From Candidatus Kapaibacterium sp. (GTDB taxonomy: Bacteria; Bacteroidota; Ignavibacteria; Kapaibacteriales; WFXC01): a stretch of 64,000 nt of DNA. Where the stretch lies: the NCBI GenBank assembly GCA_015490805.1, contig WFXC01000014.1:116812-180811 (forward strand), given 5' to 3'. The position numbers and the translations under genes are program-made. Of this stretch, positions 1 to 11,100 are shown in pieces (position 1 is the first letter of the stretch; each line of letters opens with the position of its first letter). The notes beneath the pieces were generated by a model. That model was not told the origin of the DNA, did not search any database, and saw nothing but the letters and a program-made list of their open reading frames with translations.

Positions 1-11
1 TTCTGTCTCCA

Positions 12-824
12 CTACTGTGTAATCTTGGCAGTTAAAGGTCCCCGCAATCCCCGATATCCAACCAACTCTGCATAAATACTGCCTATCAACACTTTCGTCG
101 AAACCTGTACTGGAATCTTGCGCTCATCATCACTGAGCCAGATCAGAATGCTGCCTTCGCTTTTAAACAATCCCCCTTCCTGAACCAATGGTTCGATCAC
201 AATCGTTCGAAATCGTCCTGCTTCCACATCGACAATTTCACGTCCGCGAATGACAACTTTTAAGTCATACACTCGATCCTTGTAAAAATTCTGGAGATAC
301 AAAGTATCTCCCGCCCGCATTGTATCCAGCGGCAACGTGCGAACATAGAAAAAGGCGGAAACCACATCGTGGACAAAAAGGGGAATCTGGTAAGCAGTAT
401 CTCCAACATAGACCAGGTTTCGATAATGGTCAAATGCTGCGCGAAAATCGCGTCGGTATCCACCTTCTCGAATATGCTGTTCAAAATACCACGGGAACAC
501 CCCATCGACATCGACCAGCGTTCGATAATAATTGCGCACCCGATATAACCAATCCAAACTCTTCAAAGACCGAACGTAAAACCGAATATCATAACACTGG
601 CGACCGCTATCACACGACACAAGTTTAGGTAACACTTTGAAAGCTGCTTTGCCCGCAGTTACAAACTCATAGCGAATTTTGAAATACAGCTCCTCTCCGG
701 CGCCAAAAGCAGTGTTCGACACGGTTCGCAATGGAGCACGTCGAATGCCATAACTGCTATCAGCAGCACTCCAGCACCAGACGCTGCCCACCAGCCAGAG
801 AATACTGGCTATGAGAATCCTCAC
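12..824 (-). CDS. DUF3108-type envelope protein
   Basis: A 270-residue protein with an N-terminal hydrophobic segment (residues 3-20) that looks like a signal peptide. The body resembles the DUF3108 family of periplasmic or outer-membrane beta-rich proteins: an AGEELYFKIRYEFVTAGKA-like opening, an RxLKSLDWLYRVRNYY segment, then a long beta-rich half ending in a conserved ERKIPVQVSTKVLIGSIYAEL stretch (key residues only). The biochemical role of this family is not established. It lies on the same strand as the T9SS genes upstream and is separated from the 863-1621 gene by about 40 bp, so co-transcription with that gene is likely. Family assignment is by recalled motif pattern only. Confidence 0.65.
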   Translation of the reverse strand: MRILIASILWLVGSVWCWSAADSSYGIRRAPLRTVSNTAFGAGEELYFKIRYEFVTAGKAAFKVLPKLVSCDSGRQCYDIRFYVRSLKSLDWLYRVRNYYRTLVDVDGVFPWYFEQHIREGGYRRDFRAAFDHYRNLVYVGDTAYQIPLFVHDVVSAFFYVRTLPLDTMRAGDTLYLQNFYKDRVYDLKVVIRGREIVDVEAGRFRTIVIEPLVQEGGLFKSEGSILIWLSDDERKIPVQVSTKVLIGSIYAELVGYRGLRGPLTAKITQ

Positions 825-862
825 CGTTTACTCCTTCCTTCAATTTCCAAACGAACTGTGGA

Positions 863-1621
863 TCAATAGATCAATAACAAAATCCCCTGCTGCTTTACAG
901 AAAGAATGTACACACCTGAGAGATTCACCGATGGCAATTGCGCTTTCCCTTGCCGAAGAGGAATTTTTGCCACCAGCTGTCCGTTCAGGTCACGAAGCTC
1001 ACCCTGGACAAAAGGAATCGACCGAAAATGCTGAATCTGTACCCATCGCCGTTCCCTGGGAACGAAAAGTGCTGGAAAAGAAGGAGAAGACCGAGGATAA
1101 TCAACAATCCGACTGACCGAGCTTCGATACCAGACTTGGAGTGACAATTCTTGAACAGCGTTATTATCGATCACTGCCGAATCCTCCTGGGTAAGATTAT
1201 AAACATACACCTCGAACGGATCAGCCAGGCGTGCCGAATCCACAATACCTGCAACTGTCCACCGAATACGGAGTGGATATCCATCTCGCTGGATATGGAT
1301 CTGATGTACAATGCTATCTGACGTCTGGGGCATAGGTCGGAAATCTTCCTGGCTCATAATAGGAACTCCCGTGATAGTATCCGTACAGGGCAATAAAAAT
1401 ACCGGAAACAATCCTTCGGGAGGCAACAAAGGAATTTCTGCTTCCAGTGCTGTATCCAGACAAATAGTCGCATCAAGAGCAACTCCCGCCCGGAGGATAT
1501 ACTGATAACTGTTTGGACGTTCACTGGCAAATTGTAATTCCACTCCTACTTGCTGAGCGAAGATGCTCCAGCTTCCTAAAAGGATGCAGATTCCAGCAAT
1601 ATATCGGCCCTGTTTCCACAT
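863..1621 (-). CDS. Secreted protein with weak T9SS-type C-terminal domain
   Basis: About 252 residues from an ATG at 1621, chosen because GGGGAG sits 5 nt upstream; a longer GTG-initiated frame reaches 1651. A signal peptide is visible (hydrophobic core then SIFAQ). The middle part is beta-rich with no family I recognise. The last 45 residues (GELRDLNGQLVAKIP, then GVYILSV) follow the pattern of the final strands of T9SS sorting domains, but the usual YPNP motif at the start of that domain is missing. It may therefore be a degenerate or short form. A strong bidirectional terminator at 1681-1720 separates it from the larger T9SS gene upstream, so it probably has its own promoter. Confidence 0.55.
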   Translation of the reverse strand: MWKQGRYIAGICILLGSWSIFAQQVGVELQFASERPNSYQYILRAGVALDATICLDTALEAEIPLLPPEGLFPVFLLPCTDTITGVPIMSQEDFRPMPQTSDSIVHQIHIQRDGYPLRIRWTVAGIVDSARLADPFEVYVYNLTQEDSAVIDNNAVQELSLQVWYRSSVSRIVDYPRSSPSFPALFVPRERRWVQIQHFRSIPFVQGELRDLNGQLVAKIPLRQGKAQLPSVNLSGVYILSVKQQGILLLIY

Positions 1622-1680
1622 TCTTCTCCCCAACCTTACTTTGCACTCCACTTTTCAAACAAGATTTTTGGCATACAAAC

Positions 1681-1720
1681 AAAAAAGGCAACCACCCTTA
1701 CCCGGATGGTTGCCTTTTCT
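1681..1720. terminator. Bidirectional intrinsic terminator
   Basis: GGCAACCA (1687-1694) pairs perfectly with TGGTTGCC (1707-1714), flanked by AAAAAA on the left and TTTTCT on the right, so a U-tract follows the hairpin in either direction. On the - strand it falls 36 bp after the stop of the 1750-4737 gene and 60 bp before the next gene starts. Confidence 0.85.
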
Positions 1721-1749
1721 CTACTTTGCAATTAAATTCTTGACAACCG

Positions 1750-4737
1750 CTACCGTGCAATGACTAACCGCTGGGTAAATTGCTTATCTCCCAGGCTGAC
1801 TCGACACACATAAACTCCTTCGGGCAGATTCGCAACATTCAATTTTACGGTTTGGGTACCGCTATGCACGTCATACCGATAGCTTGCGATTTTCTTCCCT
1901 AACACCGTGATAAGTTCCACCTGTGCCGGCTGATCTTCGCGGGCAGTAATTTCCACAAAGACATACTGTTGTGCTGGCGTCGGATAAAGAGCAATCCCTT
2001 CACCAGACACAACACCGATGCTCATCAACTGAACACTTTTCACCCGCGGATCTGTAATGACTACCGCCTCGGAACTTCCCTTATCAATTGTCCCCAGAAC
2101 TTCGCCTGTAACAGGATTCACAACCTTGTAGGACTGGGAAGGATTCTCAATGGCAACCACGACCGGATATTGCACCCCCTGGAACTGAACAACCGGACTA
2201 TTAGCAGCACTTTCCACATAACTACCACTTCCAAAGCGGACATCGAACAATCCTGCCGGAGGAACTGGGGGCAATTCGAACCACTTGCTGATTCCGCTTT
2301 CTCGAGAGAGATATAGCCGACCAACGTGATGGGCTTGATCGCGAATAACTACCACATCGCTGCTTCGAAGGACATCCTGTTTCCGGTCACGAACAACACC
2401 CGCAGCTTTCATTGCATCTAACCGGAGGTACCCCTCTTCATCGGTCTTCACCCAATATCCCTTTCCGGGTTCCATCACGCTGACTTCCTTATATCCCTCA
2501 TCAGTCCTGTACCAATAGACACCCGAAACTCGTGTTGGAATTGGACTCACATCAGTTAACGGATCAAATTGGATGTTATCCACATTAACCGGTACAGACA
2601 GTCCTCCGATCGTATTCCATCCTTTCCCCAATCGCACTTTATATTGAGTCTCCCGTCCGACACTGGTTACCCGGGCCCCAGCAATAATGCTATCCAGCAA
2701 CGATCCATACTTCACAAAGTATCCCCGTCCTACCTGCAGATTGTCTTCCTGATAATAGGCACCTTCAAAGAAGTAACGCGGCTTATCCAATGCGTTCGGA
2801 AACACCGTTTTCCAGAACGGATCTGCCGGACGAACGGGAAGCGACACCAGATTCCATCCTTTCTGGAGAAAAGTAAACCGCTCTACTCTTGGGGTCGCAT
2901 ACTCGATAATAAACGAAGTAATGCGCGCATCTCGAATCGTAAAGGAGTAAATGGTTCCCCCGACGTGTGTTGCGTTGCGCATATCGACACCAAAAATGGA
3001 GCCATTCAAAGTATCACGGAGAAAGAGCCGGGCATTGGGCGGAAAGTCGCTTATATCCCAACTGATCACAATCGGATAATCACTTTGTTCGGCTTTAAAG
3101 CGACAGAGATAAATAATAGTGGTATCTGCGTGGGCATCTCGAATATCACGTGACAGTGAACGTCCGGTCAAATCTCCCATACGAATATCCGTTTCCGGCG
3201 GATACCATCGTGCCTCAAAGGGTACCAATGGATCGGTTTCTGCAACTTCACCAAACAGTGGATCGACACCATCAGAAGCAGATGCTCCAGTACCAAAGAT
3301 CAGTGTTTGCTGTTGTCCTTGGGCACTTTCTAAGGTAATGCGAATACCGCGTCCTGTTACGTCTTGCTCTTCAACCAGAATTTCCTCATTTGGCTCAATC
3401 GGATTCCGCCATATAATGAAGGTTACCCGCAATCGAACAGGACTTACCAGCATTGTGGGGGAATGGAATGTAATATAACCCACATACACTCCCGCTGGTC
3501 CCGTCGCTCGTGAAGGATCACAAATGATCCGCAAGCGTAGGGTTGGATCACTTTGGGTTGGGTTCCCCAGGGGATCGTTAATATCCCCCAAAATCCCTTC
3601 ATCGATATAGTCTACATATCCTTCTCGTGAAGGCTGGGGAATAGGATTTTTCTGCCCAACCGTCTGGAACAACAACCAAGGTTGATCGGACTGAACAAAT
3701 AAATCAGTAATCCGCGACTGATCGATAATATTCACAACATCCAATTCTCGAGTAACTACTTGAGGATCTTGTGAAGCAGAGTCAATTGTCAACGGATCAA
3801 TCAATTCCCACAAGGCTTTGTCTGTTCCTGGAACTTCCCGCACCACAGCACTGGGTCCAATATCTGGCTTAAATCCAAGTTGCGGGATACGGGTCAAACG
3901 CACGTATGCCATTCCCTTCAACGTGGGTTCTGTATTGAAAGTTAAAAGATTCTCATTGGTCAAACCACCGAAAGGCTCTGGTTGCGGCTGATTTGGTACT
4001 GCATCAGGTCCCGTTGTTGGGAATGGATATTGCCATGGATCTCGCTCATTCCATCGAATGGTATCCGCAGCAATGATCAAGGGAGTGTTGGAAGCTGTTA
4101 CATCACTAATTGTATTCGTTCCATCATCCTGAATCATCACTTTGAATTTTACAAAAAGCAGGATCGCCCAGTCAAACTGCCCACGTTCTCCCGGAGTCGG
4201 ATTTGTAAAGTTGGTTGGAGACAGAGGCTCCGAAGAGGTTCCTACAATCCGAATTCGCCGTCCATTAGGATCACCAGCGTTTCCCGGAATACGAGTCTTA
4301 TAAAGAGGATCTGGCCGATCATCCCACTGAATCTGGAACTGTTTAGCAATAGCGAAAGTATCACTACCCCGTGTCCCAATCATTTGCACTCCGACCGCTC
4401 TCAGCGCTCGCTTATCATATCGAATACTAAACTGAAAACTCTTGATTGGTTCTGCTGAAGCCAAATTATTCGATAGCCACGGGTTCCGGACATAGACTGG
4501 AACAATCAAATAATGATCTTCTTTACCCAAAGGCGCAATGGGATACCATATCCGCAATCCCGGATACCGAAATTGCATATTTTGCTGATACTCACCATAA
4601 GCTGGTTCTTGCAACACCAAACCAAGTTGCGGCAATGACGGTGGTTCCACCTGTGCTAAAACATTACTTACAGCAAACAAGGTTACAACCAGCAATGCAC
4701 TAAGCTTACGGACAAATGGAGAAAACTGTGCCATCAT
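1750..4737 (-). CDS. T9SS-sorted secreted protein, cohesin-like N-terminal part
   Basis: About 995 residues. The ATG at 4737 is preferred because AAAGGA lies 6 nt upstream; an in-frame ATG at 4764 is possible. The signal peptide ends in SNVLAQ. Residues ~80-240 contain a beta-sandwich-like segment (FQFSIRYDKRALRAVGV, later PLIIAADTIRW) resembling cohesin-type domains. Residues ~660-790 carry two copies of a GWNLVSLPV / GWNTIGGLSVPV motif, each followed by a GxGYFVKY or GKGYWVK motif, often seen in large secreted Chlorobi-type proteins. The last ~80 residues (ALYPTPAQQYVFVEI to QRLVIAR) form a type A T9SS sorting domain. The likely fate is export across the outer membrane and surface attachment or release. 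Specific function is unknown. Confidence 0.75.
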   Translation of the reverse strand: MMAQFSPFVRKLSALLVVTLFAVSNVLAQVEPPSLPQLGLVLQEPAYGEYQQNMQFRYPGLRIWYPIAPLGKEDHYLIVPVYVRNPWLSNNLASAEPIKSFQFSIRYDKRALRAVGVQMIGTRGSDTFAIAKQFQIQWDDRPDPLYKTRIPGNAGDPNGRRIRIVGTSSEPLSPTNFTNPTPGERGQFDWAILLFVKFKVMIQDDGTNTISDVTASNTPLIIAADTIRWNERDPWQYPFPTTGPDAVPNQPQPEPFGGLTNENLLTFNTEPTLKGMAYVRLTRIPQLGFKPDIGPSAVVREVPGTDKALWELIDPLTIDSASQDPQVVTRELDVVNIIDQSRITDLFVQSDQPWLLFQTVGQKNPIPQPSREGYVDYIDEGILGDINDPLGNPTQSDPTLRLRIICDPSRATGPAGVYVGYITFHSPTMLVSPVRLRVTFIIWRNPIEPNEEILVEEQDVTGRGIRITLESAQGQQQTLIFGTGASASDGVDPLFGEVAETDPLVPFEARWYPPETDIRMGDLTGRSLSRDIRDAHADTTIIYLCRFKAEQSDYPIVISWDISDFPPNARLFLRDTLNGSIFGVDMRNATHVGGTIYSFTIRDARITSFIIEYATPRVERFTFLQKGWNLVSLPVRPADPFWKTVFPNALDKPRYFFEGAYYQEDNLQVGRGYFVKYGSLLDSIIAGARVTSVGRETQYKVRLGKGWNTIGGLSVPVNVDNIQFDPLTDVSPIPTRVSGVYWYRTDEGYKEVSVMEPGKGYWVKTDEEGYLRLDAMKAAGVVRDRKQDVLRSSDVVVIRDQAHHVGRLYLSRESGISKWFELPPVPPAGLFDVRFGSGSYVESAANSPVVQFQGVQYPVVVAIENPSQSYKVVNPVTGEVLGTIDKGSSEAVVITDPRVKSVQLMSIGVVSGEGIALYPTPAQQYVFVEITAREDQPAQVELITVLGKKIASYRYDVHSGTQTVKLNVANLPEGVYVCRVSLGDKQFTQRLVIAR

Positions 4738-4777
4738 TCTGTTTCCTTTAGCTTTTATAAACATCCCTTTTTGTTTT

Positions 4778-5989
4778 CTATTTTTTGTATATCCATCTCA
4801 TATATCGCTCTTGTCCAGAGTAAAGAGCAATAACATACAACCCACGGCTCCAGGTGATTGTCGGAATCCGGTAGTACTGTGTTCTATCGTATACTGGAAG
4901 ATCGAAAATTTTTCGTCCCATACTATCGTAAACCTCAATCTTCGTCATCGGTAACTTTGTTCGAACTACCACGCCATCCGTTCCTTCTAATACTATCTTC
5001 CACCTCTTCACCCGCTCTGCTCCTACACTGCTTATTTGTTGCCATTTAATCATCACACGACCCGTATCAAACCGCGTAACACAATGACAATCCGGCAATA
5101 TCTGGAACATTCCCAGCGCAAAATTCATCGTATCTACTGTGGATGTGCTCAGCACCATTTGCATCGAAAACGATGTCGAGATCCAGTCGGAATCCCCATA
5201 ACATCTCCACTCATACCGTTGCCGCTCTGCATTCCATCTCGGCTGATCGCACTGCAAACCATTTGCTGGGAATAATTGTACTCCCCGCACATCACCGCTA
5301 CCACTAAGCTGTCTGAAATACAATCCAACTGTATCAGCCTGATTGCTAAATACATTCTGGATCTTGACCGTTAACTGCAATGTATCCACCGGCATTGTCA
5401 GCACGGTGTCATTTTGATCAACATTTAGCCGAGCTCGCCTACCAGGTTCATCCTCAACTATTAACACTACAGGATCAACATTCCCGATAGTACCTGACAC
5501 ATCCACAACAGTATTGTTGTCCACTTTGCCGAAAGTCACCCGGCGCAGTACAACATAACTCGTATCTGGACATCGGGATCCACGCACGTTTCCTGCAATT
5601 GCCACCAGCGCTTCCTGAGGTTTAGCATTGCGCAGAAAACGCTGGACATTACCACCTTCTACAACAACAACCCCATCCTCGACTGTACGCATTTGAACGA
5701 AATCCATCGACTCACCCAGCGTGTTCGTTTTTAACAGCGTTGTCAACGCAAACCTCGATGGATCGTATCCAATCTCGACTGCAAACGATAGTAAACTATC
5801 TTGCAGGCGAATCGTACCAACGGTTACTACTAAAACCACCCGCTGCACCGAGCCACAAATATCCACAGGCTGACTCCGGATTCCAACCACCTGAGCCGCC
5901 GTTGGGAAACTCCCATTAATCAAACTTAGGAGCAATCCCAACCACCTCAATTTCTCAAAGAACTCACAACAAAAAGCTTTCCCAGCCAC
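4778..5989 (-). CDS. T9SS-sorted secreted protein with cohesin-like domain
   Basis: 403 residues starting at a GTG; no later Met is near enough to preserve the signal peptide (hydrophobic LGLLLSLINGSFPTAAQ). Residues ~45-190 look like a cohesin-type beta sandwich: VVLVVTVGTIRLQDSLLSFA, then VEIGYDPSRFAL, then a VDNNTVVDVSGTIGNVDP segment. The C-terminal ~75 residues (KIEVYDSMGRKIFDLPVYD, then GLYVIALYSGQE) match the end of a T9SS sorting domain, though YPNP is replaced. It lies 40 bp downstream of the 6029-8050 gene and 41 bp upstream of the next, consistent with one operon. The cohesin-like reading is by fold-pattern only and needs profile searching. Confidence 0.65.
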   Translation of the reverse strand: MAGKAFCCEFFEKLRWLGLLLSLINGSFPTAAQVVGIRSQPVDICGSVQRVVLVVTVGTIRLQDSLLSFAVEIGYDPSRFALTTLLKTNTLGESMDFVQMRTVEDGVVVVEGGNVQRFLRNAKPQEALVAIAGNVRGSRCPDTSYVVLRRVTFGKVDNNTVVDVSGTIGNVDPVVLIVEDEPGRRARLNVDQNDTVLTMPVDTLQLTVKIQNVFSNQADTVGLYFRQLSGSGDVRGVQLFPANGLQCDQPRWNAERQRYEWRCYGDSDWISTSFSMQMVLSTSTVDTMNFALGMFQILPDCHCVTRFDTGRVMIKWQQISSVGAERVKRWKIVLEGTDGVVVRTKLPMTKIEVYDSMGRKIFDLPVYDRTQYYRIPTITWSRGLYVIALYSGQERYMRWIYKK

Positions 5990-6028
5990 AGGCTTACAAC
6001 TGCTTTCTCACGTTTTTCTCTATCACAA

Positions 6029-8050
6029 TTACTGCTTTGCTATTTGATAAATGTCAACGACCTGACCATCTCGGACAATCTGCCAGAAATAGATACCCGA
6101 TGCCACGGGATTTCCACTTTCATCTTTACCATTCCAACTCAACTGTTGCATTTGCCCAGCTTCTAAACGACCACTCCACAAGGTTCTGACCTTTTGCCCT
6201 AATTCGTTGACAACCCGAATTGTGTAATGCCCCGACTCCGGAGTAACATATCTCATCTGAACTTCATTAACAAAGGGATTCGGGAAAACCCGAAGCGCGG
6301 TCTGCTCCTTACCAGCACTCGCAATCATTAAGATCGCCCCTTTGCGCTGGACATCGTTAAACCGAAGATCTGATATCGTCACAGTGGTACCTGCAGGACG
6401 AATAATCAAATACCCCACGATTCCGGGAGCAAAATCTCCAGTTCCTGCCACCGCCACACGGTTTCCACTCCATTGCGCGTACAATCTCTGATCCTGGTTA
6501 ACAACACCAACAAATTCTTCAATGGTAGCATTGGAAACTGTAAAGGTAAATCCAACAGTAGAATGCACATATCCATTGAGCCGAACCGGAATGCTCACCA
6601 TTCCATTGCCTATTGCTTCGGCTGTCCCAAACTCTACGGTTGTCGCTCGCATTAGCGCTGCTGCCTTCCCGTATCCCGGAATGGTATCCAGCAGCCAGGG
6701 CAGATCTGGCACTTTCCCGGCAATGTAGTTCAAAATCAAAGCAGCATCGTATTCATTTGCCTGGAAGTACAAGTTGTTTCGAGAATCATCGGCAGGCAGA
6801 TCATCATAAACCCCAGCGCTTTTTACTGGCCACTCCCGACGATAGACAACCAAGTTTCCATCTTGATCCAGGGAATCGCCGCTATTGTCCAGCTTCCGGG
6901 AAGAATACCAGAAACGCCCATTGTGATTCACATCTGCATGGTACGCCTGTCGGAACATCAAGCTATCTAGGGGTTGATTCTGCGCTACCGCCCGGAGAAT
7001 GGTTAACACGTCATTGAGTGTCACATACCGATTCTGTGGCAATCCCGCATGCAATTGTCCGGGAATTTGAGACATATTGGCATCACCATCCCCCCATCCA
7101 GCGATACCCGGTTTCGGCGTAGCGATAAATACAATAATGTTGTTATTTGCGCGAGACGGGGGCCAGATGCTGGTCAATCGCTGGCTCTTGATCACACTAT
7201 CCTGCCCATCATATCCAGGAATGTAAGCACTGGAAGTGCTGTCTTCTATGAAAAGCCCATTCATAAAGGAGGTATTTCCTCCCTGAGTCAGTGATACTGA
7301 CTCCAATCCTACCGAAGAACCACTAATCTTTGTAATACCTGGAATGCCACCAATGATTCCATAATGAAACTCAATATTCCCTTGATCGCCCGTTTTTGGC
7401 TCGCCAACAGCCGGTGACTCATAGATTTTCACCTGGAAATTGGCAATACTGGAAGGCTGCGGCGCCGGATTAGCTGCGTTGGGATTGTTAGGATCAGTCG
7501 GGTCAAAGAAATAATTCACGTTCAAATTCTTCCACTGAATGGTCAGCACCCGTGAACCGGGTTGTCCGGAAATGTAATAAGAAATTTCCGACGGCATAAA
7601 TCCAATGTCGCTGGGCGTACGATAATAATGATCTCCCCAGAACGGAGCAATTACCCCATTAGGAGAGTTCTTGCTGAACATATTGTTGGGATCATTCGTC
7701 CCAAAAACGGCTGGCAAATCTCCGACCTGAACAAAACCATTAACATTGACCTGAATTCGGGTATATCGCTGTCCATCAAATTCAAATTCAAACGGCAACT
7801 CAATGCCGAATTCCTGTGTCACAGGATTATAATAAAATCCATCGTCCGGATCCAGAATACTCGAATTCAAAGGATCCCGAAAATCCTCAGCCGGGAGCAC
7901 CACTCGATCTGTTGGTAATTCCTGATAGGGTGCATTCTCAATCGTATTGGTAAAGTAAGAATAAATCTGTGCAAAAGTGTTTGCTACAGGCAACAAAAGA
8001 AGCCCTACAGCAAATGCTGCCACAGAAAAAATCCGTTGCTGCAATTTCAT
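6029..8050 (-). CDS. T9SS-sorted protein with dockerin-like calcium motifs
   Basis: 673 residues; ATG at 8050 with GGGAAGAG just upstream. The signal peptide ends PVANTFAQ. Residues ~70-290 are a beta-sandwich resembling nidogen/adhesion-type extracellular domains (FELPFEFEFDGQRYTRIQVNVNG-like start). Residues ~320-460 contain GWGDGDAN...VTLNDVLTIL and ADVNHNGRF, which look like the two loop-helix motifs of a type I dockerin, separated by an unusual insert. Residues ~480-575 look cohesin-like. The C-terminus (FPNPFVNEVQMRY to VVDIYQIAKQ) is a FlgD-like T9SS type A domain with the usual NELGQKVRTL and GIYFW motifs. The dockerin-like call is tentative. Confidence 0.72.
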   Translation of the reverse strand: MKLQQRIFSVAAFAVGLLLLPVANTFAQIYSYFTNTIENAPYQELPTDRVVLPAEDFRDPLNSSILDPDDGFYYNPVTQEFGIELPFEFEFDGQRYTRIQVNVNGFVQVGDLPAVFGTNDPNNMFSKNSPNGVIAPFWGDHYYRTPSDIGFMPSEISYYISGQPGSRVLTIQWKNLNVNYFFDPTDPNNPNAANPAPQPSSIANFQVKIYESPAVGEPKTGDQGNIEFHYGIIGGIPGITKISGSSVGLESVSLTQGGNTSFMNGLFIEDSTSSAYIPGYDGQDSVIKSQRLTSIWPPSRANNNIIVFIATPKPGIAGWGDGDANMSQIPGQLHAGLPQNRYVTLNDVLTILRAVAQNQPLDSLMFRQAYHADVNHNGRFWYSSRKLDNSGDSLDQDGNLVVYRREWPVKSAGVYDDLPADDSRNNLYFQANEYDAALILNYIAGKVPDLPWLLDTIPGYGKAAALMRATTVEFGTAEAIGNGMVSIPVRLNGYVHSTVGFTFTVSNATIEEFVGVVNQDQRLYAQWSGNRVAVAGTGDFAPGIVGYLIIRPAGTTVTISDLRFNDVQRKGAILMIASAGKEQTALRVFPNPFVNEVQMRYVTPESGHYTIRVVNELGQKVRTLWSGRLEAGQMQQLSWNGKDESGNPVASGIYFWQIVRDGQVVDIYQIAKQ

Positions 8051-8105
8051 AACTCTTCCCTTTATGTTATTCCAACATTTTAACTGTCACAGTTTTATCT
8101 GTTCT

Positions 8106-8140
8106 CCGGGAACTCCTTTTTATACCAAAGGAGCTCCCGG
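8106..8140 (-). terminator. Possible terminator or processing hairpin
   Basis: CCGGGA-A-CTCCTTT (8106-8119) pairs with AAAGGAG-C-TCCCGG (8127-8140) around a 7-nt loop: 13 base pairs with one internal mismatch. It lies directly after the stop of the giant gene on the - strand and 56 bp before the next gene. No U-run follows on the - strand, so attenuation or mRNA stabilisation is as likely as full termination. Confidence 0.45.
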
Positions 8141-8157
8141 AAACATTCTGCCGTACT

Positions 8158-11100
8158 TTACCGCACGACGGTCACCGGATAGAGCAACACCTGTCCATCC
8201 AGCTCAATACGATAGAAGTACAATCCTGCTGCCACACGTTGCCCGGCCATATTCACAACATTCCACTCATATCGATAAGTACCAGCAGCAACTTTTGCCT
8301 GCCCAAGCACCTGCACGGTTTGTCCCATTACATCCACCACTTCAACTTTCAGATGAGTTGGATGATCCGTTGCCACAACTACCGTCGCTTGATCTTCTAT
8401 CGGATTAGGATAGATACTAACCTGAACTCCGGATAGCTGATCGCCCTCTGCCACACTGACAGCAGTTGCAGAATCCTTCACAATTTCGAACCCGGTAATC
8501 TTCGTATCGTAGACCGTGATTGTAATCTGCCCATTATCATCTTGAATATCAACGCCAGCCGATGCCCGATAATGACCGGTACGCATATTGACGTAAAACA
8601 CATTCCCCTTAGAATTTGCATCTCGCATATACCAATCAATTCCGGGGAACGGCGATGGTACCGTATTCTTATCCCAGCTAATCGTCACTGGATAGAGTGC
8701 TCCCGATTGATCCCCATACCCTACCTGGAATCCTGCTTCCAGCGGGCGATCAGAGGCCTTCGGAACGATATTCCGCAGGATTCCTGTCCGTTCCGGAATC
8801 ATCCACCGAGCATCGAAAATGTTTGCTGGCGGAATGGGCGGAATTTCAAATTCACAGTAATTGGAATCCAGCTTCCCAATACCACCCAGATCTGCATCTT
8901 TTCCTGTTGTCGCGTTGATAGCTGTTCCCCATTCCAGAATCTGATAAGCACCTGCTGCATTTTCAATCCGAATCATGCTGACAAAATCAGTTTCTTCGGA
9001 AACCGCAATCCGATAGGTCAGAGTTGCTTGCTCACCCTCTTTATCCACCGCGACAATTTCAATTGTTACCGTTCCATCCGGATTACGCGGTGTATTGTTA
9101 TCCACCGTTCCTGAGACCGTTACTACAACAGTATCAATTCCACTACCTGTGACAGTAGAAGGATCAACGGTAAATCCAGACGGTTGCGTAACAGTCAGCG
9201 TAATTTCCTCTACTGCATCATCGGGGAAGGTGCGCTTCAGATCCAGATCGGTCAAGGTAATTTGCTCACTATACTGTTCCCCAACATCCACACATTCGAC
9301 CAACGGATCTCGGTACAATGCAGGCGGATGATTGACCATCTGCACTTCAATGGGAATCTGTTTGACGTGTGTCAAACCATACTCATCAGTTACCAACACT
9401 GTAATCGTATCGGCATTAGCTCCCAGACGTGGAGCATCTTCCACCCCTGGAATTCCATACAGTCGTCCAGTTTCAGGATCGATCTTCAACCACCGCGGTG
9501 TTTTGGCACGCGAAGTAATCTCATCCCAATTTCCTGCTTCTGGATAGCACGGATCACGCAAAATACCCGTTGTAGGCTCATACAACAACTCAAAGGTATG
9601 CCGCTGGTCAAAATTGGGATCGTAGACCTTAATGACCCGCGTGGTATCGAACAATTGAGCATTATACTCTTCATCCTCCACAGCAACAGCTACCTGATCA
9701 GTAACAATCAACGGTGAGAAATTAATCAGAATTGGCTTGGTAATCATATTGATCCCACCATGTCCGTCGTGAACGACAACGGTGATGATTGTATCGGTGT
9801 ATAACCACTGATTGTATTGGGATATAGGTTTCAACAAAGTTGATCGCGCCGTTGCCGAATCTATTCGAGCTCGCAGAATACCTTTTTCAGTGAATGCAGC
9901 AGCATAAGGATCAGGATTGCCACTTTCATCCTGCAAGTATTCCGGTGCCAACCATTGCGGACGTACTTGCGATAATCCACCAACGGCTGTATCTTCCGGA
10001 TTATCCCGAACACCGACGGTTGCAAAACCATAAGCAACCTTTCCATATCGGAAATCCCATCCTCGGGCAGCGGCTGCTGAATCTTCCGCTTCATCATCGG
10101 TATCAAAATCAACGTCAAAGCGCAGGGAATCGGTCACACTTGCAATCAAGGTATCGTTAGTCTGACAACGAGCATCAACTGCTGTAAACACCGGAATACT
10201 GTCAATCACCAGAATCCGGAATCGATACTCAATGGTATGATCCCACGCATAGTTGACAGTATCTTGCTGCAAGAAACGCGCATTACCACTATCATAAACG
10301 GTCGCATTGAGATAATCCCGATACAGGTAGATATATTTAGCAATTTCTTCTTCGCTCAATCCTAATTTCTTCAAACTGTCCACCACCTCTGCTGAAGGTG
10401 CCCAATTGCGCACTCGGACAACCACCTCTTCACCACCCGGCACTACAAATGGATTTGTTGGCTGTCCCTTGAATTGCAGGTAGCTGATAGCACCATAGTA
10501 CGAAGGTACATTATAAAAGAGAGTATCCGCATCCAGCCAATAGGACAACCCACTACCCGGTGCAACTTCCCATTCATAGGTCAATGCCGGATACTGATCC
10601 GGGAAGAATACGGATCGTGGATCATAGAATTTATTGGTATCCACTGCTGTCGCTGTGAGAATCGAATCCCGTCCAACACCACTCCCTGCCGGACGTGGAT
10701 AGCTAACATCCTCTTTCAACATAACCAGATTTTGCAATTCTGCAGGCTCCACTTCTTGCAGATCCACAATATTCCCCGTCCATACCGGTGGCTTCGTAGA
10801 TGCAGCAATACGGAAAGAAATCCCTTTATCGATCGCAGCATTCACACCTTCACGCCACAATACCGTCCGTGAAACGATGAGAATCTCATCACCAACATTC
10901 ACTGGCAGGGCAGAATACTTCTCACCAGCGAAATAAACTACGTTTTCGCCGCCATTGGTAGAAGCTGGCAGATCGGGACGGTTGGAATACTGAAATCCTG
11001 TTCCACCCAACCGATCCTCACTGTGTTCATATTTTCGCCCACGCAGCACTGCTAAGTCCTCATTTTGGGCATTGCGATAGAGGTAATCAAGCAATGTTGC